Positions 53,823 to 62,854 of a DNA stretch of 64,000 nucleotides are shown here, one piece after another. Under the pieces are notes generated by a model that saw nothing but the letters and a program-made list of their open reading frames with translations, had not been told where the DNA came from and made no database searches. Source of the stretch: Chryseobacterium phosphatilyticum (GTDB taxonomy: Bacteria; Bacteroidota; Bacteroidia; Flavobacteriales; Weeksellaceae); contig NZ_PPED02000003.1 of NCBI RefSeq assembly GCF_002899825.2, positions 514,263-578,262 of the forward strand, given 5' to 3'. Every line of letters starts with the position of its first letter. The first letter of the stretch is position 1. The position numbers and the translations under genes were made by a program.

Positions 53823-54239
53823 TTATCTCAGGGTTACAAATAAGGTTTTCTTGCCATTATGGTCCTTTACTTCTCCTTTATCAATGATTTCAGGATAGAT
53901 CAGGATGCTGGTATCATTAAATTCATATTCTCCAATAAATACGGGAGTGTCTTTTGGAAGTCCATATTGTGTATTAATTTCTGCAAGAGACATTCTGTCT
54001 AATACATTTTCACCGTTTTTGAATTTGTATTCGGTAATTCCTTTTGTAAAAATAGAACTGTATTTTTTCAAACTGGCCGGAAGATTGGCTGCAGTATACG
54101 TTTTTGAAACCTGTAATACAGATTTTTTAGCATTGAATATATTTACCGTCCCAATAGCATTATCAGCAAAAGCGAGTTTTTGCTGACTCCATACAGTTGC
54201 AGATGAAAGTATTAAAAAAGAATAAAGTAATTTTTTCAT
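53823..54239 (-). CDS. small secreted hypothetical protein
   Basis: 138 residues with a signal peptide about 1-19 (TVWSQ). The mature region reads AIGTVNIFNAKKSVLQVSKTYTAANLPASLKKYSSIFTKGITEYKFKNG and ends KDHNGKKTLFVTLR. No known domain and no catalytic pattern seen. Faces rarA across a shared terminator. Confidence 0.7.
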   Translation of the reverse strand: MKKLLYSFLILSSATVWSQQKLAFADNAIGTVNIFNAKKSVLQVSKTYTAANLPASLKKYSSIFTKGITEYKFKNGENVLDRMSLAEINTQYGLPKDTPVFIGEYEFNDTSILIYPEIIDKGEVKDHNGKKTLFVTLR

Positions 54240-54349
54240 AATCAGAATATATAGCTGTTAAAAACACGATAAATATAGTTATTTTTTATAAAATTCAAAT
54301 TAAATCTTAAAATGTTTTACATTTTATTTATAAATAAATGGTTTTGTCA

Positions 54350-56572
54350 TTATTGTAAGTTTGAGTTTTCTTCATTTTTATCTTTTTGATCAACCATATT
54401 TCTGATCAGATTCTTGAAGCGTTGAAAGGTGAATGAGCTTAATAATAATATGATACCTAATATAATAAATGCAGTAATCCGGGAGATATTGTCCATTTGC
54501 CATACATCATAGGTGTAAAGTTTTAAAACCATAAGAGCTATCAGCGCAAAACCAATTTTATTATATTCCAGAATATGCTTTTTTAAGCCAATATAAATTA
54601 ATGTGCTGGCCAGAATTGTCCATATAATAGGTAGGTAGACAATATTGAAATGTTTCTGTACTTTAAAAGACTGTGCCAGGTCATGAGACGTAATAAGGAC
54701 ATATGAATGACGGAGTTCACAACTTACAGCAATAATAATTGCTAAACCCAAGATCCAATAAGATATTTTGTATCGGTGAAAACCTGAAGAAGGAATAACG
54801 TTAAAGCCTATATAAAGAAAAGGGATCCATTGTAAAAGGTGAAGTAAATAAAAGCTTGATTCAAGTTCCTTTGATAAAATAGATGTTACTACTGATAATG
54901 TGGAAACGGATATATTGATGATCAGTAAGAATAAAAAGAGGTAGATTAACAGACTTTTAAAATCACTGGCAAGATTGATTTTACTCCTGATAAGTAATAA
55001 AATGAAGATGTAATACATACTGAACAATAATCCAATATTTATAATGGCAGCCAACGGTATGTGATGGATATGATAAATGATTTCCAGCAGTAGAGCAGTG
55101 TAAATAAGTACGTAGCTGGCAACAGTAATGAGATCCTCAAAAAAAGTATTGGTTTCCGCCTGATTCTCTTTTCTTGCCTCTTTTAACAGGTATATATTAG
55201 CAACTGCTGAAATAGCAGTAACTAAACTTGTTAAGAATATTGGATTCAATATAATGTTGAGGTTTTTAGCATTAAAATATTCACCCCATGTAATCATCTG
55301 AGCGATAATGACAAGAGGAAAAAGAACATAAAAAAGTGTTTTGAAAATTGTATGTCCGGTTTTCTTCCAGATAAAAAGAAGTAGCGTTGCTTCAATGGCC
55401 CAGACGCTGGTAATAAGATGGGTTTTAAATTGAAGTGCGATGGCTATTGTAATCAGGCTGACGGTAATGCCTGCAAAAACTGAAAAAGGGATACCGAGAT
55501 GTTTCTTTCCATATTCCCGGAATAAAAGGAGGGTATTAATAAAGGCAAAAGTAAGAGGGAAAATAATGACCGGTTCGTACTTTAATGCATTAAAAGTATA
55601 AACAAGACCTATAATACTTGTAAAATTAATTAAAGCCAGCATTAAAATATCCCATGTTGAAAGTATATTTTTCCTGATATAATCCTGAAGGGCAAAAATG
55701 TAGAAAATAATATAACTGATGAAGTAAAAAACAATGCTTAGAAGCTCTGGCTTTTCGGAAGTCCAGGACAGGAGATAAAGACTGGTTAAAGTGTATGCGG
55801 TCCATCCCACACTTTTCCAATGTTTTAGAAAAGTAGCGGAAAGCATTCCTGTATTAAGGAGACTCAGATAAATAAAGAGAAACAGATAATTACTTTGGTC
55901 TGTGCTGATCATTAAAGGGGCAGAAAAGCCACCTATTAATGAAAAAATAATCAATATTTCACTTTTATAATAATAGGAGAGGATGATAGAAATTGCGGTA
56001 ATGAGAATGGTAATGATAAAAGAAGTATTCTGAGTAAAAAGATGATATTCCCGAAAGGCTATGGTGATTGTGAAATAAAGGACAGCAATTCCTCCCCCTG
56101 TAATGATTGAGGCGAAAGTGCTATAATTCTTTCTAAGAAAATGTCCGATCAGGATGATTACTGCTCCGGTAGAAAAACCGATTCCGGCTCTTGCAGTCTC
56201 GCCAATCCAGTTTTTATCGATGGCATATTTTACAAAATAACCTATTCCAAGAACAAGAGTGAAAATACCAATAATAGTAAGGGCATTTTGCCTTAGAAAG
56301 TCAAATATGGGACTAAGCCAGTCTTTTTGAATTGATGGAGGAAATTCTTTGATTTTGCTGTGCTGTGTATCTTCTTGATAAGAGCTCTCCGGTTGTTGTG
56401 GGGCTGCTTTTTCAGGGGCAGCTTCTGGTTGGGCTTCTGGCTGTACTAAAGGGCTCGTAATTTTAGAGCTAAGATCAGATATTTCTTTTTCAAGTTTTTT
56501 AATCTTATTATTCAGATTGTTGAAAATAATAATGATCACCACAATTAATATGACAGCAAGAAGTTCATTCAT
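54350..56572 (-). CDS. DUF2339 polytopic membrane protein
   Basis: 740 residues from the ATG at 56572 (MNELLAVILIVVIIII); an ATG 36 bases upstream would add a hydrophilic stretch before the first helix and is less likely. One N-terminal helix, a coiled-coil and proline/glutamate-rich linker (about 20-80), then around twenty predicted membrane helices. The GYFVKYAIDKNWIGETARAGIGFSTG segment near 110-135, with IDK-N-IG, is the landmark of the DUF2339 family. Large, function unknown; found across Bacteroidetes and Proteobacteria. Transcribed alone. Confidence 0.86.
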   Translation of the reverse strand: MNELLAVILIVVIIIIFNNLNNKIKKLEKEISDLSSKITSPLVQPEAQPEAAPEKAAPQQPESSYQEDTQHSKIKEFPPSIQKDWLSPIFDFLRQNALTIIGIFTLVLGIGYFVKYAIDKNWIGETARAGIGFSTGAVIILIGHFLRKNYSTFASIITGGGIAVLYFTITIAFREYHLFTQNTSFIITILITAISIILSYYYKSEILIIFSLIGGFSAPLMISTDQSNYLFLFIYLSLLNTGMLSATFLKHWKSVGWTAYTLTSLYLLSWTSEKPELLSIVFYFISYIIFYIFALQDYIRKNILSTWDILMLALINFTSIIGLVYTFNALKYEPVIIFPLTFAFINTLLLFREYGKKHLGIPFSVFAGITVSLITIAIALQFKTHLITSVWAIEATLLLFIWKKTGHTIFKTLFYVLFPLVIIAQMITWGEYFNAKNLNIILNPIFLTSLVTAISAVANIYLLKEARKENQAETNTFFEDLITVASYVLIYTALLLEIIYHIHHIPLAAIINIGLLFSMYYIFILLLIRSKINLASDFKSLLIYLFLFLLIINISVSTLSVVTSILSKELESSFYLLHLLQWIPFLYIGFNVIPSSGFHRYKISYWILGLAIIIAVSCELRHSYVLITSHDLAQSFKVQKHFNIVYLPIIWTILASTLIYIGLKKHILEYNKIGFALIALMVLKLYTYDVWQMDNISRITAFIILGIILLLSSFTFQRFKNLIRNMVDQKDKNEENSNLQ

Positions 56573-56612
56573 TATATAGTTTTTATCAAATATAAAGAAT
56601 TTTGACATGTAG

Positions 56613-56643
56613 AAAAAATTAGCCCATCACAGCGACAGTGATG
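56613..56643 (-). terminator. terminator of the 56675 gene
   Basis: TTAGCCCATCAC / GTGATGGGCTAA perfect stem with a 7-base loop, then a T-rich tract on the minus strand. Confidence 0.92.
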
Positions 56644-56674
56644 GGCTAAAGATATAGATAACTAACAATATGTT

Positions 56675-57382
56675 TTAATTGGATACTTTATAAATATAAA
56701 ATGATGATGTACTAGATCCTAAAAGTCCCACATCTAATGCTGTAGATCCTACCAGTCCAAATGATATTTTATCTCCTGCCTGGAATGAATATAATGAGCT
56801 AACAGAAGTGTCAGAGATTGTTAAGCTTAATAATACAAGATTGGCTCCACTGAACGGACGACTGTCGATTACAGTGGCTACACCTGCTCTGGTTCTTACA
56901 ATTCCTACTCCCGGGCTATTGGCTAGTATGGATGCCTGGAGTCCTGATCCGTATCGGAAAGAAAATCCAATCGCATATACACCAGTTGAGGGTATTGTGT
57001 AGGTATTATCTGTATCATTAAATAATGCAGCAGATCCGATAGTTCTTTCTGCTGCCAGGAAGTTCACAGCTCTAAATCCTGAAGGGAAGAGCCCAAGGCT
57101 TAAAAGACTGATTCCTGTTGTTTTTTTTGCTGCAAATATTGATGGATCTGTTTTGGAGGCGCCTATTACAAGTTGTGGATCCATGATGAAAACCTCGTCA
57201 CTTCCAAGGTTACTTGCTAAAAGTTGAAAGCCTGGCAAAACTGTGGCTTGTGGAGTATCACGAACGATTAATGTTCCGTTGACGTCAAGAGTTGCCTGCG
57301 GAGTGGCGGTATTAATACCTACTTGGGAAAATAGAGGGATACTTGCGCAAGCTAAAATTAGGCTGTAGATTTTAGTTTTCAT
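56675..57382 (-). CDS. secreted surface-type protein, tandem paralogue A
   Basis: 235 residues, signal peptide about 1-19 (PLFSQ). It opens VGINTATPQATLDVNGTLIVRDTPQ, a start seen in many exported Bacteroidetes proteins with tail-fibre or C1q-like beta domains. The C-terminal domain (about 110-235: TDNTYTIPSTGVYAIGFSFRYGSGLQAS ... LLGSSTSSFYIYKVSN) is compatible with a C1q/TNF-like jelly roll. No sorting domain of type A is present. A paralogue lies directly upstream at 57772. Function unknown; adhesion or matrix component is a guess. Confidence 0.78.
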   Translation of the reverse strand: MKTKIYSLILACASIPLFSQVGINTATPQATLDVNGTLIVRDTPQATVLPGFQLLASNLGSDEVFIMDPQLVIGASKTDPSIFAAKKTTGISLLSLGLFPSGFRAVNFLAAERTIGSAALFNDTDNTYTIPSTGVYAIGFSFRYGSGLQASILANSPGVGIVRTRAGVATVIDSRPFSGANLVLLSLTISDTSVSSLYSFQAGDKISFGLVGSTALDVGLLGSSTSSFYIYKVSN

Positions 57383-57771
57383 GATCAGATTTTTTTAATT
57401 AGTTTCTTAGGTATAAAGATAATAAAAAATATGTTTAATATTATTAATTTTTTAATTTTAACATTAATATGATATTAAATAACTAAACATATGTTTATAT
57501 TCTATCTTAAGATGCTTCATAATTTAATTACTGTTTATTATTTATTAATTAAAGACGGTTCAAATATATAAAAAAAAGAAAGTATATCTCATTTTATTGA
57601 ATTATTTTTTTTATTAAAATGAAATAATCTGATTAGGTGGGGTTTAAAATTATTTTAGTTTCTGATTTTGTTGGTTTCGAGACAAAAAAAACACTGTCGC
57701 TATGACAGTGCAGTTCCAAAAAATGATGGGATTCTATGAAGTTGTTATAATAATCTGTGAATGATAATCGG
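57383..57771 (-). other. intergenic region between the tandem paralogues with terminator
   Basis: 389 AT-rich bases. The terminator of the 57772 gene lies at 57684-57710 (CACTGTC / GACAGTG stem, T8 on the minus strand). Close to the 57382 start, TATCTTTA on the minus strand is one base off the -7 consensus. The rest shows no gene or RNA. Confidence 0.7.
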
Positions 57772-58482
57772 CTAATCAGATATTTTAAAAATATAAAATG
57801 ACGAGGTGCTGGAGCCTAATAATCCTACATTCAGTAGGTTGGAGCCCACGAGCCCAAACGAAATTTTATCGTCTTTTTGCAGCTCGTATAATGAATTTAT
57901 ACTGCTGTCAGATATTGTTAGACTAAGCAGTATTGACAGATTGACACCGCTGAAGTCACGACTATCTATCAAGGTGGCAGTATTGGCTCTGGTTCTTACT
58001 ATTCCAATACCCGGGGTGTTGGTAAGTAAGGAAGCCTGAAGGCCTGTTCCATAACGAAATGTATAGCCTATCATATATATACCATTGGCAGGTACAATGT
58101 ATGTGTTGTCAGAATCAGAGAATAATGAAGAGTTGCCTACTGTTTTTTCAGCTGTTGTGAAGTTTATAGTTCTAAATCCCGATGGCAGAATCCCAATATT
58201 GAGGAGATTAATGCCGCTTTTCTTTTGAGCTGAATAGATCGATTGATTTTTTGAACCTCCAAAATTGATGTTATCCGGACTTATCTGGGATACTTCAGAA
58301 TTATTTTGATTAAGAAGTAATAATTGGTATCCGGACAGAGTTGTTGTTTGTGGAACCTGTCTTATCATTGTGTTTCCATTGACATCCAAAATAGCCTGAG
58401 GATCTTTTGTAAGAATGCCTATCTGGGCATTGTTAAATGTTGTAATTAAGATCAGTGCGAATTTTAAAATTTTAATTTTCAT
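57772..58482 (-). CDS. secreted surface-type protein, tandem paralogue B
   Basis: 236 residues from the ATG at 58482 (MKIKILKFALILI); the signal peptide ends NNAQ near 20. The layout and many segments match paralogue A: LTKDPQAILDVNGNTMIRQVPQTTTLSGYQLL, SGINLLNIGILPSGFRTINF, YTFRYGTGLQASLL and LLGSSTSSFYIFKISD. The two genes arose by tandem duplication and have diverged mainly in the central part. Each has its own terminator, so they can be expressed separately. Confidence 0.78.
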   Translation of the reverse strand: MKIKILKFALILITTFNNAQIGILTKDPQAILDVNGNTMIRQVPQTTTLSGYQLLLLNQNNSEVSQISPDNINFGGSKNQSIYSAQKKSGINLLNIGILPSGFRTINFTTAEKTVGNSSLFSDSDNTYIVPANGIYMIGYTFRYGTGLQASLLTNTPGIGIVRTRANTATLIDSRDFSGVNLSILLSLTISDSSINSLYELQKDDKISFGLVGSNLLNVGLLGSSTSSFYIFKISD

Positions 58483-58623
58483 TGTATTCATGTTTGTAAT
58501 ATGAATTGAAAATACAAAATTTATTCACCTTTATTAGAATTATTAAGTGCTTTTAATTTGTTTTGCAGACGGTAGATTTTATCTGGTTTTACAGTAATAG
58601 TTTAATTTTTTTATCAAATAAAA

Positions 58624-58663
58624 GTCTGAAGTTTTCTTAAAAAAAATAAAGAAAACTTCAGAC
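58624..58663 (-). terminator. long hairpin downstream of pheA
   Basis: GTCTGAAGTTTTCTT pairs perfectly with AAGAAAACTTCAGAC around a 10-base A-rich loop. On the minus strand it is followed by TTTTATTT, 108 bases after the pheA stop. The AT-rich sequence between shows nothing else. Confidence 0.75.
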
Positions 58664-58770
58664 GTAAAATATTAAGATATATAATAATTATATTTTTAAT
58701 TACCCGTTATATAAAAGAGAGAAAATTAAGGAAATTATTATCGTTTTTTTTATTTTTTCACAATAATATT

Positions 58771-59619
58771 TTAGCTTTCTAAAAGAAACTCTTTGTAGTA
58801 ACCGAGAAAATCTACCTCTGCATGAATAGATTCAAGTTCCTTTAATGCGTTGCCATGAAGAACTTCCTGCCATGGGCCCACCACATTAATAAAGAAGAAG
58901 TAATTACCTAAACCCGTTTTTAATGTCCTGGATTCAATTTTACTAAGATTCATTTTTCTCCAGGCAAAAACCGATAAAACCTGATGTAATCCTCCAGGAT
59001 GGTCTTCGGGCATGGTAATAAGCATCCCTGATTTCTCTCCCAGGATCTCAAGCTGGATATTTTCATAAATGTCCTGTTCTTTGGATATGACGATAAACCT
59101 TGTATGGTTTTGTTCAAAATCCTGAATATTACGGTTAATGATTTTTAAGCCATATAAATTGGCTGCAAATTGATTGGCTACTGCTGCAATTTTAATATCA
59201 GGATTTTCGGAAACATATTTTGCTGCAGCTGCGGTAGATGAGAAATCCTGTTTTGGAATTCCTTTATAATGGGTATCCAAAAAATGGAAACTTTGTGCTA
59301 AAGCTTGAGGGTGTGAGTAAATTTTCTCGATATCTTCTACAGCGTTTTCGGGATGAATCATCAGGTGATGGGCAATAGGCATTACAGCTTCTGCCTGGAT
59401 TTTAATAGACGGTGTTTTGTATAAATAATCCAGCGTCATAGAAACAGTTCCTTCTATAGAGTTTTCTAACGGAACAACAGCTTTTATTGCTTCTCCATTT
59501 TCTACTGCATTGAAACAGTCTAGAATACTGGCTTGTGGTAAAAGCTCATCTTCCGGGAAGAGTTGTGCTGCGGCAAGTTGAGTAAAACTGGCATGCGGCC
59601 CCAAAAATGCAATCTTCAT
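58771..59619 (-). CDS. pheA: prephenate dehydratase
   Basis: 282 residues from the ATG at 59619 (MKIAFLGPHASFTQLAAAQLF); an in-frame ATG 39 bases upstream is not supported by family length. Converts prephenate to phenylpyruvate for phenylalanine synthesis. The catalytic TRF motif is NHTRFIVISKE near 183-193. A C-terminal ACT domain contains the phenylalanine-binding ESRTLKTGLGNYFFFINVVG block near 236-255, so feedback inhibition is expected. It lacks a fused chorismate mutase, as is common in Bacteroidetes. Confidence 0.94.
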   Translation of the reverse strand: MKIAFLGPHASFTQLAAAQLFPEDELLPQASILDCFNAVENGEAIKAVVPLENSIEGTVSMTLDYLYKTPSIKIQAEAVMPIAHHLMIHPENAVEDIEKIYSHPQALAQSFHFLDTHYKGIPKQDFSSTAAAAKYVSENPDIKIAAVANQFAANLYGLKIINRNIQDFEQNHTRFIVISKEQDIYENIQLEILGEKSGMLITMPEDHPGGLHQVLSVFAWRKMNLSKIESRTLKTGLGNYFFFINVVGPWQEVLHGNALKELESIHAEVDFLGYYKEFLLES

Positions 59620-59777
59620 AAAGTATAATATATAAGGTATTGTTGTAATAAAGAACAAAGGTGCGAATTAAAGTTCAAAGTTTACTTTTTAAATTAATAG
59701 ATATCCTTACTTGATAATATAAAATTATGAGCTTATGGTTGTTGGGCTACGGTTTCAAATTTTATATCGATTGGTAA

Positions 59778-60203
59778 TTACTTGCCGGCTTCATCTTTTT
59801 TCCAATTTGCCTCAATAAACTCCATCAGGAAATCAGGACACCTGATCACTTTGTTTGTATGAGCATCCAAAAAGAATAGAGTCGTAGATGCTTCCGTTAT
59901 TTTAATATGCTCCTCATTATAAATTTCATATTCAAATTCAATTCTTACACCTGGAATTTTTTTGACATAGGTATGAATTTCTAATTTTTGATCATACAGC
60001 GCAGGGCGGATATATTTAATTTTATAGTCGGAAACGGGCAGCCAAATTCCTTGGTTTTCAATTTCATCGTATGAAATTCCTATGCTTCTGAAAAGTTCAA
60101 CCCTTCCTACTTCAAAGTACTCAGCATAGTTTCCGTAGTATACATATTTCATAGGGTCTGTTTCTGCATAACGTACTCGTATTGAGTGTGTTGTGTGTAT
60201 CAT
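59778..60203 (-). CDS. acyl-CoA thioesterase, YbgC/4-hydroxybenzoyl-CoA type hotdog
   Basis: 141 residues from the ATG at 60203 (MIHTTHSIRVRYAETDPM); an ATG 21 bases upstream adds a short unlikely extension. The catalytic motif RYAETDPMKYVYYGNYAEYFEVGRVELF near 10-37 contains the Asp of the YbgC/FadM family, which hydrolyses short or medium acyl-CoA. Single hotdog domain, cytoplasmic. Divergent from dnaA, sharing a 135-base gap. It is not a Tol-Pal neighbour here, so the YbgC role in that system is not implied. Confidence 0.9.
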   Translation of the reverse strand: MIHTTHSIRVRYAETDPMKYVYYGNYAEYFEVGRVELFRSIGISYDEIENQGIWLPVSDYKIKYIRPALYDQKLEIHTYVKKIPGVRIEFEYEIYNEEHIKITEASTTLFFLDAHTNKVIRCPDFLMEFIEANWKKDEAGK

Positions 60204-60338
60204 TTTAGGTATTAAATTATACATACAAATATATTTTTAAATAATCAATACCCGCAATATTTTTTTTTGAAAAGAAAAAATTAGACCTTTGTCTTCCTTC
60301 TAAAAACAGTACAAACAAAGAATAATCGGGGCATAAAA

Positions 60339-61793
60339 ATGGATGACAATTTAATGATGATATGGCAGAAGTGCCTTCAGTTTATGCGTGATAACCTCAA
60401 TGCAGCTGAAGATAATTCTGATCTAAAAAAACTTGAAAAATCTTTCGATATGTTATTCGATAAGGTACAGCCACTTTCGTTAGTTGCTAATAACCTTACG
60501 TTGATCGTACCGAGTGATTTTTACAAGGAATATATCGAGGACAATTACCTGTCCTTACTTTCTGCTGCCCTGAAGAAAAATGTTGGAAAAGGAGTTAAAT
60601 TATGGTATTCTGTTATGGAAAACAGACCAAAAGGTGAAGAAAAACCGGTTACCATGAATATGAAGGGACAAAGCGTTCCCACTCCTAAAACACAGGAAAC
60701 GATGCCACAAGGATTCTCAGCTAATATAGTAAACCCTTTTGTAGTTCCTGGAATAAGAAAAGTAAATATAGATTCGAACCTGAAGCCAGACTATTCGTTT
60801 GATAGTTATGTAGAAGGAGAAAGCAATAAATTTGCAGCTACTGTAGCAAGGTCAATTGCAAAAAGACCGGGTGCGACGGCATTTAATCCATTATTCCTTT
60901 ATGGGGGATATGGAGTAGGGAAAACCCATTTAGGTCAGGCTGTTGGTCTTGAAGTGAAGAACCAATTTCCGGACAAAGTAGTTCTTTATCTGTCTTCGGA
61001 AAAGTTTATTCAGCAATTTATCTCTGCTGCAAAAGCCCATAAGCAAACCGAGTTTGCCAACTTCTATCAGATGGTAGATGTATTGATTATTGATGATATT
61101 CAGTTCTTATCTGGAAAATCTGCTACTCAGGACAGTTTTTTCCACATTTTCGATCATTTGCATCAAAATGGAAAACAGATCATCCTTACCTCAGATAAAG
61201 CTCCGGCGGATATAATGGATATTCAGGACAGAATTGTTTCCCGTTTCAAGTGGGGACTTTCTGCAGAAATAAAATCACCTGATTTATCTACCAGAAGACA
61301 AATTATTGAAGATAAATTAAGCAGAGATGGGATTGTCCTGCCTGGTGATATGTTGGATTTCCTTGCTGTAGAAACTAAAACCAACGTAAGAGAATTGATT
61401 GGGGTTATCAACTCTGTTATTGCATATTCTACCGTATATAAGAGAGATCTGAGTCTTGAATTATTAAAAGAAACCATCAATAGAATTGCTGCAAACCAGA
61501 AAAAAATAATTAATATTCCTTATATTCAGGAAGTGGTGTGTGACTATTTTGGAATCAAAAAAGAGCAGCTTCTATCCAAAACAAGAAAAAGAGAGATCGC
61601 ATTACCAAGACAATTGGCTATGTATTTTTCAAAAGAGTTTACCAACTCTACTTTCACTAAAATTGGAGAAGAAATGGGAGGAAAAGACCACTCTACAGTA
61701 ATGTATGCGTGTGATACTATTAAGGATGTATCAAAAATTGATAAAGAAATCAAGAAGTACGTTAAAGACCTTACAGAGAGAATCAAACAATAA
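60339..61793 (+). CDS. dnaA: chromosomal replication initiator DnaA
   Basis: 484 residues. DnaA binds 9-mer boxes at oriC and opens the duplex. Domain I is about 1-90, a linker reaches about 150, then the AAA+ domain with Walker A GGYGVGKT at 189-196, Walker B LIIDDIQFLSGK near 247-258 and the arginine-finger region near 290-305. Domain IV ends the protein with the DnaA-box-binding signature GGKDHSTVMYACDTI near 450. Full length. No DnaA boxes were seen in the flanking gaps, so the origin may lie elsewhere. Confidence 0.97.
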   Translation: MDDNLMMIWQKCLQFMRDNLNAAEDNSDLKKLEKSFDMLFDKVQPLSLVANNLTLIVPSDFYKEYIEDNYLSLLSAALKKNVGKGVKLWYSVMENRPKGEEKPVTMNMKGQSVPTPKTQETMPQGFSANIVNPFVVPGIRKVNIDSNLKPDYSFDSYVEGESNKFAATVARSIAKRPGATAFNPLFLYGGYGVGKTHLGQAVGLEVKNQFPDKVVLYLSSEKFIQQFISAAKAHKQTEFANFYQMVDVLIIDDIQFLSGKSATQDSFFHIFDHLHQNGKQIILTSDKAPADIMDIQDRIVSRFKWGLSAEIKSPDLSTRRQIIEDKLSRDGIVLPGDMLDFLAVETKTNVRELIGVINSVIAYSTVYKRDLSLELLKETINRIAANQKKIINIPYIQEVVCDYFGIKKEQLLSKTRKREIALPRQLAMYFSKEFTNSTFTKIGEEMGGKDHSTVMYACDTIKDVSKIDKEIKKYVKDLTERIKQ

Positions 61794-61817
61794 GTAGTGT
61801 TGAGCTTTAAATAAATT

Positions 61818-61852
61818 AAAATGAAGGATAGTTTTATTCTTCATTTTTTATT
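61818..61852 (+). terminator. dnaA terminator
   Basis: AAATGAAGGATA / TATTCTTCATTT stem with one G-T pair and T tract, 25 bases after the stop. TAGTTTTG at 61853-61860 is then the -7 box of the next gene. Confidence 0.8.
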
Positions 61853-61894
61853 TAGTTTTGTTGCGACAAAAGACTCTTTTTAAATAAACAACAT

Positions 61895-62344
61895 ATGAAT
61901 ATATTGATGGTCTGTCTCGGGAATATTTGCAGGAGTCCTTTGGCAGAAGGAATAATGAAAGCAAAACTATCGGGAAGTTTTATGGTAGATTCAGCCGGAA
62001 CTATTTCAATGCATGAGGGTGAGCACCCTGATAAAAGAGCCATTAAAACTGCTGCTAACCATAATATTGATATATCCAGGCAAAAGTCAAGACCTATTAC
62101 CAGAAAAGACTTTGAAACCTTTGATAAGATATACTGCATGGATATTGACGTATTAGAAGATGTTGTTTCTAAAACTAAAAATGAAGAGGAACGCCAGAAA
62201 GTCTCATTGTTTTTAGAAGCATTGGGAGATCACAAAAATGCTGAGGTTCCAGACCCGTATTGGGGTGATATGAAAGATTTTGAAATGGTTTTCCAGCTTT
62301 TGAATAAAGGATGTGATGCTATTATAAACCAAATATCAGAATAA
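61895..62344 (+). CDS. low-molecular-weight protein tyrosine phosphatase
   Basis: 149 residues. The P-loop C-x5-R is CLGNICRS (C7, R13) and the general acid is the Asp of VPDPYWGD near 114-121; both are complete. Removes phosphate from tyrosine, usually in control of exopolysaccharide or stress enzymes, but no tyrosine kinase or capsule gene is nearby. It is the first of three close genes (gaps of 5 and 4 bases) with the NTF2-like and tetrapyrrole-methylase genes, forming an operon. Confidence 0.93.
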   Translation: MNILMVCLGNICRSPLAEGIMKAKLSGSFMVDSAGTISMHEGEHPDKRAIKTAANHNIDISRQKSRPITRKDFETFDKIYCMDIDVLEDVVSKTKNEEERQKVSLFLEALGDHKNAEVPDPYWGDMKDFEMVFQLLNKGCDAIINQISE

Positions 62345-62349
62345 GATTC

Positions 62350-62850
62350 ATGAAAAAGCTGCTGTTACTCATTTTATTAAGCTTTAATTTCTCTTTTGCC
62401 CAAACTAAGGACGAAGCAGAAATCCGTAAAGTTATGGATGACTTCATGGGATGTATTAAATCCGGAGATGAAACCAAATATCTTTCTTTATTCCAGGAAC
62501 CCGTATTGTGGACCGGAATCTACAAAGAAAGAACACAAGCTAAGCGTTTTGAGGAAAATCCTAAAGCGGAACATTACTTCTCCGATAATTATAAAACTTT
62601 TATCAAGGGTTTTAAGGATTACAAATCTGAAGAAAAATTTGACAATATTAAAATCGTGGAAGATGGAGCAGTAGCTTCTGCCAATTTCGATTACAGTTTT
62701 TGGTACGACGGAAAAATGGAAAACTGGGGTAAGGAGATCTGGACACTGATGAAGATCAACGGAGTCTGGAAGATTACTTCTGTTACCTTTTCCATGGATC
62801 TGACTAAATACTTCCCACAACCTTCACTGAACGAAAGAACTAAAAAATAA
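62350..62850 (+). CDS. secreted NTF2-like/SnoaL-type protein
   Basis: 166 residues, signal peptide about 1-18 (FSFAQ). The EAEIRKVMDDFMGCIKSGDETKYLSLFQEPVLWTG opening and the VASANFDYSFWYDGKMENWGKEIWTLMKINGVWKITSV end match the cone-shaped NTF2/SnoaL-like fold, in which a small ligand sits in a pocket. No catalytic residues can be assigned. Second gene of the phosphatase operon. Confidence 0.8.
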   Translation: MKKLLLLILLSFNFSFAQTKDEAEIRKVMDDFMGCIKSGDETKYLSLFQEPVLWTGIYKERTQAKRFEENPKAEHYFSDNYKTFIKGFKDYKSEEKFDNIKIVEDGAVASANFDYSFWYDGKMENWGKEIWTLMKINGVWKITSVTFSMDLTKYFPQPSLNERTKK

Positions 62851-62854
62851 TATA

